Assembly: GCA_037042915.1 (NCBI GenBank)
Contig: CM073198.1
Coordinates: 2,604,001 to 2,668,000 of the forward strand
Length of the DNA stretch: 64,000 bases
Direction of reading: 5' to 3'
Source: Auricularia sp. M13
Taxonomy: Eukaryota; Basidiomycota; Agaricomycetes; Auriculariales; Auriculariaceae
The translations under genes were made by a program, and so were the position numbers. Every line of letters starts with the position of its first letter. Positions within the stretch are counted from its first letter, which is position 1. The notes beneath the pieces were generated by a model that saw only the letters and a program-made list of their open reading frames with translations, did no database searches and had not been told where the DNA came from. Shown here one piece after another: positions 1 through 10,593 of the stretch.

Positions 1-629
1 TACATCTACCTTCCCGATAAAGGCTTCCAGCTTCTTGGAATGTAAGTGACTAAGTCGCCAGCTCCCCGATGGCAATCTGGCCCTCGGCCTCAGTAGTCTG
101 TCCGCTCACGTGGCCTTTCCGTGGCTTGCACGTGTCTCACGCTCCGTTCGGCTAGGCTGTCAAACGGTAAGTGTCGCAATCCCTGAGTCCGCCCGCCCAA
201 GCCTCTGATCAACTCCATGTGGCCTCCGGCAACCAAACAGATAAACCCTCCGCGATATTCCGGCTCAAGGGAACCTTTACCGCCTCCAGCTCGGCGGCGA
301 ACACGCTGAGCAACGCCATGATCACTTCGTCGGAGAGCCAGGACGCGTCCTGCATGCTGGGCATCTCCATTGAACCGCTGTCCGCCATTCTTGCTCAAGT
401 CCCTGCTTCGGCGCCAGCTGCGCCACAGGCCGCCCAGGACCCCGCACTACTCGCAGAGAAGGTCGTCAAACACCTGTTCAACTTCCTCTCGTCATTCGCA
501 CCGAATCCAACGGCTCCTCTCTCGCCCGACACCACCATTCCGATTGGCCTCGTATCCAAATGGTACGAAAGTTTCCTCCAGAAGCTAAGGGCGAATGGCA
601 CGGCATTCCTCGATCGCGCAGCAGAATAG
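1..629 (+). CDS. OPI10: Hikeshi/OPI10 family protein (C-terminal part, 5' end outside window)
   Basis: Hikeshi proteins carry HSP70 into the nucleus during heat stress. Only the C-terminal half is in the window. I read three exons: 1-41, 156-166 and 241-629. Joined, they give the family stretch ending in LLG, then MLSND, then KPSAIF, which lines up with the conserved LLG-x4-GKPSAIF segment. Later come a GISIEPL-type strand, an LLAEKVVKHLFNFLSSFA helix and the closing KWYESF motif. The middle exon is only 11 nt; without it the frame is lost. Both flanking introns are GT-AG (42-155 is 114 nt, 167-240 is 74 nt). A reading from the ATG at 171 would run through the second intron and is not used. 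Family identity is clear from the motifs; the micro-exon is inference from frame and homology. Confidence 0.88.
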
Positions 630-725
630 CCGTCCTGCTCCATTGTGGCCGTCTCCCTTTTCATTCGAAGCTGCCATGTATAATGGGGTCATGTTACTGC
701 ATGCCATGCCATTGTACAAATACAA

Positions 726-2162
726 CTACAGCCGTGCCTTTTCCCCTTGGGTGCGTTTTGCTTTCGCGAGGAACGCCCGACCGGCGCGAGATTCGTTCGG
801 GCGTCCAAGCTGACGCGATATCCAGTCGCCGGTCGCTGCAAGTTTGTCCATATCGATTCCGGTCTCCCAACCGTCACCATGCAACACGTGCACAACGTCC
901 TGGACCCAACTGATCAGTCGGGGTGTCCGTGATCGCGTGTGCGAATAAAAATGGTGCAGCACCTCTGTCGCTACGTTACCCGTGGCGCCCGGCGAATAGG
1001 GGCAGCCTCCCAGGCCAGCGACTAAAGTAGGGCAAGCGGATTTGCGAGCGGGAGGGTGAGATCGAAAGCAGGAAGGAATATTCATAGCCACCGTGGGCAA
1101 ATCTCACGCGTCAGTTTGGCGCATCTGTCCACGCGAGAGCCACGCACCGGAGCTGTCGATGACACGGATGCCCGACGCGAGCGCGGCCATAACATTGGCG
1201 ATCGCCGTGCCGCACGTGTCATGCCAGTGTGCCTGAAAATCCCGGCGGGCACCCAAAACGTAAATAGGACGCGAACTCCGAGGAGTTGAGTCGGGAGACG
1301 CACTGCGAGCTTGGAGGCGGGGACGGCTTGCTGGACGATGCCGAGAAGCTCGAGCACGGTCGCCGGTGTGCCCGCGCCTGTCGTATCGCCTAACGAGACC
1401 TGGGAGGCGTCTGCTCAGAATGATATGTCAGACGGAGGGTGGCCGTCGGACCTCGTAGCAGCCCATGTCGAGAAGCGCTTTGGCCACATCGCGAACCGCC
1501 GCGGGCGCAATGCGGCCCTCGTATGGACAGGTGATGACGGTGGACCTGTGTGTGTGCGTGCGTGCGTTCATATGATGCGGAGGGCGCTTTGGGGGAGAGC
1601 ATGCGTACACATAGCCCCGGACCCGAAGACCGTTATCTCGTGCAGTTTGTACGACCTTCGTCAGTCGCTCGAGCGACTCTGCGACGGTGCAGTTGGTGTT
1701 GGCCTTGGAGAACGACTCGGACGGCGCGGTGAAAACGGCAATTTCGTCCGTCAGCTGCCTGTCGCGTTGCAGGGCGAGCAGATCTGAAAGGCCCTTGGAG
1801 TTGGGCACGAGCACGGGAAACTTGGTGTCTGAACGGCGTCCAATGCGCTTGAGCACTTCCTCGGTGCTGGCCATCTAGCAGACAGCATTCAGCCCGGCGC
1901 CTGGGGCAGACTGTATGCGTGTGCGCACCTGGGGCACCCATTTAGGAGACACGAAGCTGCCCGCCTCGATCGTGCGCAGGCCGGCGTCCTGCAGCCGGTG
2001 GATGAGCTCGACCTTGATGTCGGGCGAGACGACGGTCTTCTCGTTCTGCAGCCCATCGCGCGGGCCGACCTCGACGATGCGCACGAACCTGCTGGCACTT
2101 GTGCTCGCCGTGCTCAGCGGCCGCGACCAGTGGGGAGACAAGATCCGGGCAGAGTGCAACAT
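726..2162 (-). CDS. HMGCL: Hydroxymethylglutaryl-CoA lyase, mitochondrial
   Basis: Cleaves HMG-CoA to acetyl-CoA and acetoacetate, the last step of leucine breakdown, in the mitochondrial matrix. The first exon carries a basic, Ser/Arg-rich presequence ([12 protein letters not shown]) followed by [11 protein letters not shown], which holds the catalytic Arg-Asp pair. Later exons give [22 protein letters not shown] and CPYEGRIAP, then HWHDTCG (metal-binding His residues) and [14 protein letters not shown], the family signature with the active-site Cys. The final exon ends [17 protein letters not shown]. There are at least four or five GT-AG introns; longer in-frame readings in between are intron sequence. 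The start at 2162 was chosen because upstream in-frame Met residues lie inside the neighbouring divergent promoter or gene. It is divergent from the DUG1-type gene with only 74 bp between start codons. All signature residues are present, so I expect an active enzyme. Confidence 0.93.
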
Positions 2163-2236
2163 GCTGGCAGCGGGATTGCCCGCGTACCCCGCACCGGTCT
2201 TCCGCATTCGACCTGCACCCATTGCAACCAGCAACG
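2163..2236. promoter_or_regulatory. 74-bp divergent intergenic region (HMGCL / DUG1)
   Basis: The start codons of the HMG-CoA lyase (minus, 2162) and the dipeptidase (plus, 2237) are 74 bp apart, so both 5' leaders and both core promoters must fit here or overlap the opposite gene. No TATA box is evident. Shared control of two amino-acid catabolism genes is an inference. Confidence 0.6.
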
Positions 2237-4321
2237 ATGGCCACCAGCGTCCCGTCCAAGGTCGAGGAGTATCTCGCCAACAACGAGCAGCGCTTCGTCG
2301 ACAGGCTCGCCAAGGCCGTCGCCATCCCCAGCGTCAGCGGCGACGCCTCCTACCGCAAGCACGTCTTCGAGATGGCAGACTGGATCAAGGCCGAGCTCAT
2401 CCCGCTCGGCGTCGACGTCAAGCTCGTTCCCCTGGGCAAGCAGACTCTGGACGGCCAGGAGATCGAGGTCGGTTGCGCCAGTACTTGGTACAACGGCTCA
2501 CTGACGCTGGCTGCAGCTGCCGCCCGCAGTGCTCGCTTCCATCGGCAACGACAAGAGCAAGCCCACCGTCCTTCTCTACGCCCACTACGACGTGCAGCCT
2601 GTGCGTGCGAGATCTGTCTGACGATTCCCCTATCTCTGCTCACGCAACCTGCTATAGGCGCTAGTAACGGACGGCTGGGTATGCGCTCGCACTCCAAGCT
2701 GCATTCAACGCCAGTTTATAATCCGATCTGCAGAATTCGGATCCCTTTGTCTTGACATACGACAAGGAAAACGACCGCTACTACGGCCGCGGCAGCACTG
2801 ATGATAAAGGCCCGCTCCTCGGATGGATTAACGTCGTTGAGGCGCATGTATGTTCATCTTCTTGTGCGATATTGCGTACCCCAGGATTGTCTCACGCCTG
2901 TCACAGGTCAAGACTGGTACTGAGCTGCCCGTCAACCTCAAGTTTATCTTTGAGGGCATGGAGGAGAGCGGCTCGGAGGGGTTGGAAGAGCTCATTGCCG
3001 AGGAGGCGAAGCCGGGCAAGTTTTTTGACGGCGTTGATTGCGTGTGCATCGTATGTGTTATCCATGCGGCCATCCATGTTGTCGTTGACTTGCTTTCAGT
3101 CGGATAACTACTGGCTCAACACTCGGACGGTGGGTCGTTCACGGTGCTGCTGCTGTGGTGTTACTCACGAGCACATCTAGCCGTGTCTGACGTACGGTCT
3201 GGTAAGGCTGAATCGGTAGTTTGGATGTAATTGCTGACATGCGGGATGTAGCGTGGGCTGGCCTACTTCAAGCTTAACGTCTCCGGCCCTGCTCGCGACC
3301 TGCACTCCGGTGTCTTCGGCGGCACGGTTCACGAGGTACGCACACAGCACATTCTCCCAACTGTGGTCTAAATACGATTCGCTACAGCCCATGACCGATC
3401 TCATCCACATCATGAGCAAGCTGGTCACGCCGGATGGCAAGATCCTCATTCCCGGCGTGTATGACCTCGTCGCGCCTCTGACGGAGCAAGAAGCGTGAGG
3501 GAACCTTTTCCACTCCCCCCATGCCGATACTCACCTCTTCCCTCTTAAGGAAACTGTATCACGCGCTGGACTACGGTATCGCGGACGTCGAGGCATCCGC
3601 GGGCGCGTCGATCGCGCTGTCGGACGACAAGGTGAAGGTGCTGATGGGCCGCATGCGCGAGCCATCGCTCTCGCTGCACGGCATTGAGGGCGCGTTCTAC
3701 GCCCCGGGCGCCAAGACGGTCATCCCCGCCGCCGTTTCTGGCAAGTTCTCCCTCCGCCTCGTGCCCAACCAGACGCCGGAGGCCATCAACAAGCTCGTCG
3801 AGAAGTATATCAGCGACGAGTTCGCCAAGCTCGGCAGCAAGAACAAGTTTGAACTCGAGAGCCTGCACGGCGGCGAGCCTTGGGTGCGTTGAAGCCCGCG
3901 GTGAGTTTCAGAGTAGCCAGCTAAATGTTGTGCTTGGAACAGGTCGACGACCCCAACCACTGGAATTTCCAGGCCGCGAAACGCGCGACCGAGATTGTGT
4001 ACAAGAAGACCCCGGACTTTACGCGCGAGGGAGGGTCGATACCTATCACGATCACCTTTTCTCGGGCTCTCAAAGTCTCCATCTGCCTCCTGCCCATGGG
4101 ACGTGGAGATGACGGCGCGCAGTGAGTCACGCATCGTACTCTCTCCGCCGCTTTATTCACGCCCGCCCGAAACAGCTCAACGAACGAGAAGCTCGATCGT
4201 TCCAACTACCTCCAAGGGGTGCGTGAACATGCTGAGGTTGCGCTCATGCGGTACTGAACTGCAGCAGACGCGTCTATTGGGGACCTACCTGTGGGAGATT
4301 GCGCAAGGGAAGAAGAACTGA
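2237..4321 (+). CDS. DUG1: Cys-Gly metallodipeptidase, M20 family (DUG1/CNDP type)
   Basis: A cytosolic M20 zinc dipeptidase that cleaves Cys-Gly produced by glutathione breakdown. Exons joined through about nine GT-AG introns give an essentially full-length CNDP-type enzyme. The visible order is: N-terminal helix with [27 protein letters not shown] (first metal His and the Asp beside it); [11 protein letters not shown] (bridging Asp); [14 protein letters not shown] (catalytic Glu and metal Glu); [21 protein letters not shown] (dimerisation-domain His); [20 protein letters not shown]; and near the C-terminus [17 protein letters not shown] with the last metal His. The stop is at 4319-4321 after [11 protein letters not shown]. 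The ATG at 2237 is the first in frame and precedes the family N-terminus directly. The peptide bridging the last lid segment (FSRALKVSI) differs somewhat from the usual sequence, but all ligands are present. Confidence 0.94.
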
Positions 4322-4431
4322 TCATGAACCAGCGAGCAGTCTCAATGCCTGCGTGGATCAACCGGAAACCCAACCTTCTTGTAATGTTGTCTGTAAACGA
4401 TGTATTACGATCTGTGCAACATGCAAGAATG

Positions 4432-5186
4432 TCATTGTGCATTTATATCGCTGACATTACTAGAGGTCGCATCCTGAACCTGTTTGGAAGGCTCAGGTCC
4501 TTCATCCCCCGGCGGAGGCAAGGTGGGAGTCGCGTTATCTTTGCGCGGTGGCGCGCGTGTGCGAGGCTTGGTGAAACCAGCGCCGTCGATGCCGGCCTGC
4601 GGACCTTTTGGCTGTCTTGACACCGTCGTCACCGTCGCCGCGGGCGTGGGGGACTCGGCACCGGGCCTCCTGCTGTCGGGCTTGGGCGTGGACGGCGCGC
4701 TGCTGCTGTCCTTGCCGAATATGCGCTCGCGCGCAGCCTGGTACTCCGCCTCGCGCTCGTCGAGTCGCTTGCGCGCCACGTCCTGCTGGCTGCCCGGGCG
4801 GCTGCTCTCCGGCGTCGTCGCGGGCGTCGGGCGCTTGAGGATGCGCATGGGCCCGGTGAGCGCCGCGGCGGGCGGCGGCGGCGCGGAGGCACGCGAGGCG
4901 CTGATTATCTCGGGCATGCGATCTTGCTTGTTCCTGCACCTCCCTCTCAGCCCAGTACACCCTGATCAGAACGCGCGCACTCACGCGTTCTCCCAGATCT
5001 GCTGGTTCGATTGCGGCTGCTCGTCGTCGGACGAGTCGTCCCAGCTGTCCTTCACGACGCGCGCCTTGCTGGCGTACGAGGGCCGCGCTGGGCTCGGCTG
5101 GCGTGCGATCGTCAGATAAATTCCGCTGGGATATATCTCCAGGAGCGCACCGTTGGGCTTCCCCAGGAGTCAATCGGTGCGGACAT
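4432..5186 (-). CDS. Small SUZ-domain protein (SZRD1-like)
   Basis: Three exons on the minus strand. Exon 1 is short (MSAPIDSWGSPT), exon 2 is acidic (KARVVKDSWDDSSDDEQ, then NQQIWE), and the last exon spans about 4432-4910. The last exon contains the SUZ-type segment: MRILKRPTPA followed by a charged helix RLDEREAEYQAARERIFG. This is a motif linked to RNA binding in SZRD1 and related proteins. The remainder is low-complexity Pro/Ser/Thr with a PTLPPPGDEGP stretch. The start at 5186 was chosen because splicing ATG-exon to the acidic exon keeps one open frame (donor gtgcgc, acceptor gccag). No enzymatic domain is visible. The likely role is cytoplasmic mRNP binding, by family only. Confidence 0.8.
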
Positions 5187-5770
5187 GTCATCTCTCGAAG
5201 GATGGTTCAAGAGCGTGCGCTCCGTTTCGTAGTCCGCTGACAGCTCTTCTTCTCCTTGCTTTGCCCGAGTCTCCCGTCCCGCACCGCTGACCGCGTCACC
5301 TTACTCTGCTAGCGAAGGCGACTTTTCGGGCACCTTAAACTGGCTTGATTTTGACTTTAGACTCTGCTCGAAGCGAGGATAGACCGGCGGATGGTGGCTA
5401 CACTCATCTTGCGGCTCCTCTCCGCGTGCCCCGTCTGTCTTTCCGGTCGCGTGGAATATTGCGCGGTGTTTCCTAACTTGTCCTGGTCATCGCCGATGTT
5501 ATGGAGATTCCGAGGCGTCTCCTTCCAGCATCAGTAGTACTGCACGGTACCCTGGCGGCCTGGCCGTAGCTTCCGTATCCTATCGTTCTGGTTGCTCTGG
5601 TGATGACGTGGTTTTGTGTTCGACTACTTATTCGGTATTTTGGATGTTTAGGTATTCGTATGCTGTCTGAGTAGTGCTATTCTAAACCAAGAGATGGTAG
5701 TGACCACTGACTATAACGCGACGGTAATGAAATCCCTCCAACCGGATCGAAATCTAGAAGGATTGCAACT
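5187..5770. other. Intergenic, no gene seen
   Basis: 584 bp between the 5' end of the SUZ-domain gene and the 3' end of the aminotransferase gene, both on the minus strand. No open frame with codon-like composition, RNA gene or repeat was recognised. It must contain the promoter of the SUZ gene and the 3' UTR of the aminotransferase. Confidence 0.6.
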
Positions 5771-7363
5771 TCATGCGCCGTACTTCTTCATGAACCCGAG
5801 ATGGAATCTCTCGAGCTTGCCAACGTACTCGTCGACACCGTCGCACAAGCATGTCAGGCGGTAGTGAGCCTCGCCCTCCTTCTGCCCGAAGCCGGAGCCG
5901 GGTACAACACAGATACCAGTCTCGTCCAACAACGCAACGGCGTAGAAGTGATCGGGTGCCTTGCCAGCCTTCTTTGCTGCCTCGATAGCAGCGGGCGGCA
6001 ACTGCAATTTTGGGAACAGATAGAGGGCGCCTGGCGAGTCGACGCAAGACACACCGGGCAGCGCGTTCAGTCGCTGAGCCATGGTCTTTGTACGGGCAGC
6101 CAGAGCCTTGTGGATCGCGGTCGTCTCCTCCTTCCACAGCGGATAGCTCTCATCGCCCTCCTTGGGTGGACGCACGAGACAGTCGACGCCAATCTGACCG
6201 GACAACGGCGGGCACAGTCCGACGCTGACCATCTTGTAGATCAATGCAAGAACCTCTTCCGACACGTTCGCGCATTCAAAGTAGCCACCGCGACGGCCGC
6301 ATTCGCCCGAGACGCCCTTGGAGATGGAGTGGAAGGAGAGAAGCGAGACGGGCGACTGCTCCTCGCGCAGAAGACGCTTGAACGAGGTGAAGGGATGCTT
6401 CTCGCGCTGGTGGAGGTTGTCCTGGTAGACCTCGTCCGCCATGAGCGTGAGCTTATACCGCTCGCAGAGCTTCAACAGCTCCTTCATCGTCTTCTCGTCG
6501 AGCAGCGCGCCCGTTGGGTTGCCCGGGTTGATCACGACGAGCGCCTTCGGCTCGACGCCCTCTGCAATCGCCTTCTCGAGCGACGCCTCGACGTCGGAAG
6601 GCAGCGTGCTCCAGCCTGTAGTCTCGTCTAGATAGTAAGGGATGGGGATGCCGCCGTGCTGTGCGAGGGTAGCCGTGTATAGGGGGTATTGCGGGATGGG
6701 GATGAGGATGCCGGCCTTCGGCGAGTTGAGGAGCATGGAGATGGCCAGCGAGACGCCCGCGGACGCGCCGGCGGTGAGGAAGATGTGGTTAGGGTTGGCC
6801 GGGTGGCCGTCGCGCGCTGCGGCGACGTGTCAGCCACAGGGAACGGGGGGCCAGTCGCAGCCAGCGCACCCGCAATGAATTCGGCGACATTTTTGCGGAT
6901 AAAGGGCACGCCCTGGCTGTGCGAGTACGCGCCGATGGACCCAATCTCGCTGTACAGCTCGCGCGCGCGCGCAATCGCGTCCTTGGGGAACAGGTCTCTG
7001 GCCGTGTCCAGCAAAGGGGGGTACTCCAGCAGGGCCGCGACCTGCCGTGGCTCGAGTCAATGGGGGCGCGCGCGCGTAGGCGGGCCTGGCACTCGCCTGG
7101 CGCGTGAAGGTCAGCGGCTTCTGGTCGAGGCCCTTCTGCTGCGGGTTGCCGATGTTGGCCGTGACGACCGTGTCGAAGGGCAGGCCGTGGTTCGCCTGCT
7201 TGAGGCGGTCGCGGTACTCCTCGGCCTTGATCGCGATCTCGCCGCGCACGGCGTACTCGACCTTGAGCACGTGCTGATTCAGCGAGGCGGGCGTCAGGGC
7301 AGACATTCTGGCCGAGGTGGTCGCGTAGCAGCGCCGTGCGAGCTGCAACGCTCGCGGGTGCAT
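5771..7363 (-). CDS. ALT1: Alanine aminotransferase
   Basis: PLP-dependent transaminase interconverting alanine and pyruvate with glutamate and 2-oxoglutarate. Three exons. Exon 1 opens with a basic presequence (MHPRALQLARRCYATTSA) and continues VEYAVRGEIAIKAEEY and NIGNPQQKGLDQKPLTFTRQ. Exon 2 gives ELYSEIGSIGAYSHSQG. Exon 3 is a long open stretch with LTAGASAGV, PIPQYPLYTA, VVINPGNPTGALL, MADEVYQDN and the PLP-lysine segment SFHSISKGVSGECGRRGGY, ending RFHLGFMKKYGA. Intron 1 (7042-7096) starts with GC, not GT. Intron 2 is GT-AG near 6826-6881. A TATAAGT on the minus strand sits only about 8 bp before the first ATG, so some transcripts may begin inside the presequence and use the second Met (7306), giving a cytosolic form. 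Dual targeting is inference. Confidence 0.95.
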
Positions 7364-7601
7364 CTTGCCTACTTATAGCGGCGCGTTTCGGCGGGCCAAA
7401 GTGATCGGCGCACATCGGTCCGTGCTCCAGACTCGCAGCAAGCTCACGGGGTGTGCTCGCACAAACGCATGCAGCACCTCAGCAACGTGGCCCACGGCCT
7501 TCCGGGACGGCTCTTCGCAGGTTCTCACATTATTCCTTATGTTCAACTGCAAAATAGGCACGAGCGACGCAGAGCTGAAGTGGAACGGCCATGCAGCAAG
7601 G

Positions 7602-9569
7602 TCACTGTTCGGAGCGCAACGGAACTGTGAACACCATGGCGCAGTTCGAGACCCCCTGTCCCTTCAAACGTTGCCACCTGCCAAACCGGGGCTCCTGTCC
7701 CACTCCCGCGACGATGCCCAGGCCCCTCAGTGTTATGAGTTTTGATGCCGCGCGTCCGTTGGTAGCTGCCGCCACGGGTGCCCGCCATGTCGCGCCCTCA
7801 AAGAATGAGCGCGGCGATACGATCTGTAACGAATTCACGATGCCTGGGCACGGGATGGAGCCGCATGCCGTCAGCGACCGTAATTTGGCGTCCACCTTCC
7901 ACAGCCGTATGAAGCCATCGGAGGATCCTGATTATCTCCAGATCAGTTAAAGGCAAATGGAGAAATAGGCTGAGCGGACCGGACGCCACAACGTCTGTAT
8001 ATCTGAAGCAGGCAAGAGCTGATATCCAGCGGGGCTGCTTCAGCACACCCTCGGTTTCCGAGTGCGTCTCGTGCAATCCGTGGGCAAGCGGCAGCGTGAA
8101 CACGGGCTTCTTTTTAGTAGTTGTCCATAGACAAATGGAGCTGTTCGTACAAATTAGCATGCGCCAGGCATTAAAGGTGCTCACATACCCGCTATCGCCT
8201 CCACTGACGAAAGTCGTCTCATCTATCATCGCGACGCAGTCCAAGGTGCCCTCCATGTACGTCTGCGAAGTTGAAGGTTCCTCCGGCTGGTCATCTAGCC
8301 CATTTGCTAGCAGTTCTTCGGCCGTACTTCGACCGCCGCGGAAGACGAGCTGGCTTTCTTCGGGCACCTTCCAAAATCGCACAGTGCGATCGCGACCGCC
8401 GACGCTCACAGCCGTCTCCGCCCGCAACGCGTCCAGGTGCTGCACGCAGTCCTGGTGGCCGAACAGTGTTTCTACGAAACCCATGACGGCGAGGTCGTAT
8501 ATCCTGATCGTGCGGTCGAACGACGCGCTGTAAAGCTGCGGCGAGTCTTTTCGAAATGCGAGCGCCTGCGCGGGGAAGGGTTAGCGGATGAGTCCTCGAG
8601 GAGCGTGGAGAAGCGCACCGATATGGCGTCGCGATGACCACCGAACGAGCGCAGCCATTCGCCCTTGACCGCATCCCAGATACACAACACCCGATCCCTC
8701 CCCCCGCTGGCAAGGTATTTGCCATCCGAGCTCAAAGCCAGCGTGAGGACCTCGTCCGTGTGGCCCTGGATGGTGGTGTCGGCACGTCCTTTGCCTTTCC
8801 GATCCTTGGACGCGTTCGCACGCAGTTTCGGGAAGCGCGCGAGCTCCTTGCCCGTCAGGAGGTCCCATTTGACGATAGAACCCTCCTTTCCCGCAGTGAA
8901 GAGCATGGTCCCGTCCTCGGAGGCGACAGCACATGATACAGATAATTTGTGGCCTCGAACGCGTAGTTTCGAAAGCGAAGAAGGATCCAACTGTGAAAGC
9001 GCTTAACACATGACTACCAGACAGCAGGGATGGGCGTACCTGTTGGGCAATAAAGATACTGAGTTTCCCGGAATGTTCTTGCTGTAATGGCTATCAGGAC
9101 AAAGCTGCATAGCTGCGCGCGCACGACGGACCACATCCTGCTTTAACCGTGCTGAAAGTATTTCCTTGTCGATTTCTGCCGCGTCGACCTCGCCTTCGCC
9201 TAAACAGCAGACAGTCAGCACAAGCGAGAGTATACTCACTGGTTCGAGCGCACCAATGTCTTTCTTCAGCGAGTCCAGGTACAGCTTCGCCAGCCGCAAC
9301 CGCTTCTCCGCTGGCGTCTCGTGTTCGTCCTCGTCTCCACTGGCCCCCTCATCCGTATCCGAATGCCGCAAGTCAAGGTCATCAATTCCACCGGCGTCGC
9401 CATGGCCCTCGCCGTCCGACTCAAGCTCCTCGTCCCGCCGCCGTGGCTTTGTTTTCGCGGCCGTTGCATTAGGACCTTTCTGGGTGCGCGGCTTTTTATT
9501 GGCGGGCCCTCCGGCGCTGGCGCGTCTGCGCTTGTTGCCTTTGGGGTTGGCGAAGAATGGGTCAGGCAT
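7602..9569 (-). CDS. RRP9: U3 snoRNP protein RRP9 (U3-55K), WD40 propeller
   Basis: Nucleolar WD40 protein that binds the box B/C region of U3 snoRNA for 18S rRNA processing. The start at 9569 (MPDPFF) leads into a basic nuclear-localisation region (GNKRRRAS, NKKPRTQK) and an acidic stretch. The conserved helix RLRLAKLYLDSLKKDI and EIDKEILSARLKQDV follow. Then come WD repeats: GHKLSVSCAVASEDGTM, GHTDEVLTLALSSDGKY, GHRDAIS, and the highly characteristic VETLFGHQDCVQHLDAL, VGGRDRTVRFWKVPEES. C-terminal VAGVGQEPRFGRWQRLK is also typical. About six GT-AG introns; the intron after RLKQDV must be removed for the next exon to read GKLSIFIAQQ. Divergent from the copper-fist gene across about 1 kb. 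Confidence 0.93.
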
Positions 9570-10593
9570 CGACGGCTGGCGGCGACGGCGGTGCGGGACG
9601 TGCCGCTTTGCGAAAAATGTGCGAAGACGCGGAACGGTTTCCAAGTCCGCATTTTGTTTTTGCGCGTCATCTCGAAGGCACACTTCATCTGGTAATCCAT
9701 ACTGCTGAGGAACATATCCTAAGAATACAAGCCGAACATAATCTTATGGAATAATTTTTTTGACGAAATGACGGATCGCATGCCGGCCAGCCTCAAGGCG
9801 CACGGGCAGACAGACGTCCTTCAGTCAGGAAACTCGTTCAGTCGAGGCCGGGGCAATCGGCCTGAACACGCGCGAGTCGCAGGGATTGCACCAGGGCCGG
9901 GAGCGTGCATGCCCACATGAATCAGGAGACTTCGAGCTGATCGGTTTGAGGGTTTTCAGGTAAATCCGAGGTCTTCATTTCATTCCTGGTAAGCATGTTG
10001 CCCCTCGGTTATATGGAACAGCGAACGGGGGAGAGGCTATGGTAGACCATGTGGCATGCCCTAGCGCCCAGTCTCTGGCGCCCGCCCCCAGTTCAAGGCG
10101 CCCATAGACCTGTTGACGAGACCGCAGCGAGCGCTCGCGATCGACCTTCGGGATAACATGAGCAGAGCCCAAGTGCTGACTGGCAAACTGTATGAAGCAT
10201 GCTCGCGTGCGGTCAGACGACAGGGGTGCTGTGTGCGCTGATCGACCTGAGGTTGACAGTTTGCCGCGGAGACGGAGATGCGGCCGAGGACGCCACAGGC
10301 ATTGTGCGGGATACACCGCGCGAGCAGCACGGTGCCCACGGTGCCAGGAGCGACAGGGCCGGGATGCAGAGCACAGGGTGGCGCCCAGGCCCGTCAGTTC
10401 TGAGAATCGGGCTCACCAACGCGGTCGAACGTGCAGATAGAGCCGTGGGGCGGAGCTTCAACGGCAATCTATAACTTGGCTCGCAGCGCGTCCATGGCAC
10501 CCTCACGCACTCTCTGACTCGCGTCCTCCCTCCCCCGCGCACGCTCCCCCGCCCCCGCCCGAAACCCGCGCTCGTTTGGTGTCCGTGCCCGCT
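9570..10593. promoter_or_regulatory. Divergent intergenic region between RRP9 and the copper-fist regulator
   Basis: About 1 kb with no supported gene; the short frames here lack codon structure and family resemblance. The last 100 bp before the copper-fist start is strongly pyrimidine-rich (about 10497-10563), a common core-promoter feature in filamentous fungi. A TATA-like ctataac lies near 10470. I cannot assign copper-response sites by eye. Confidence 0.5.
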
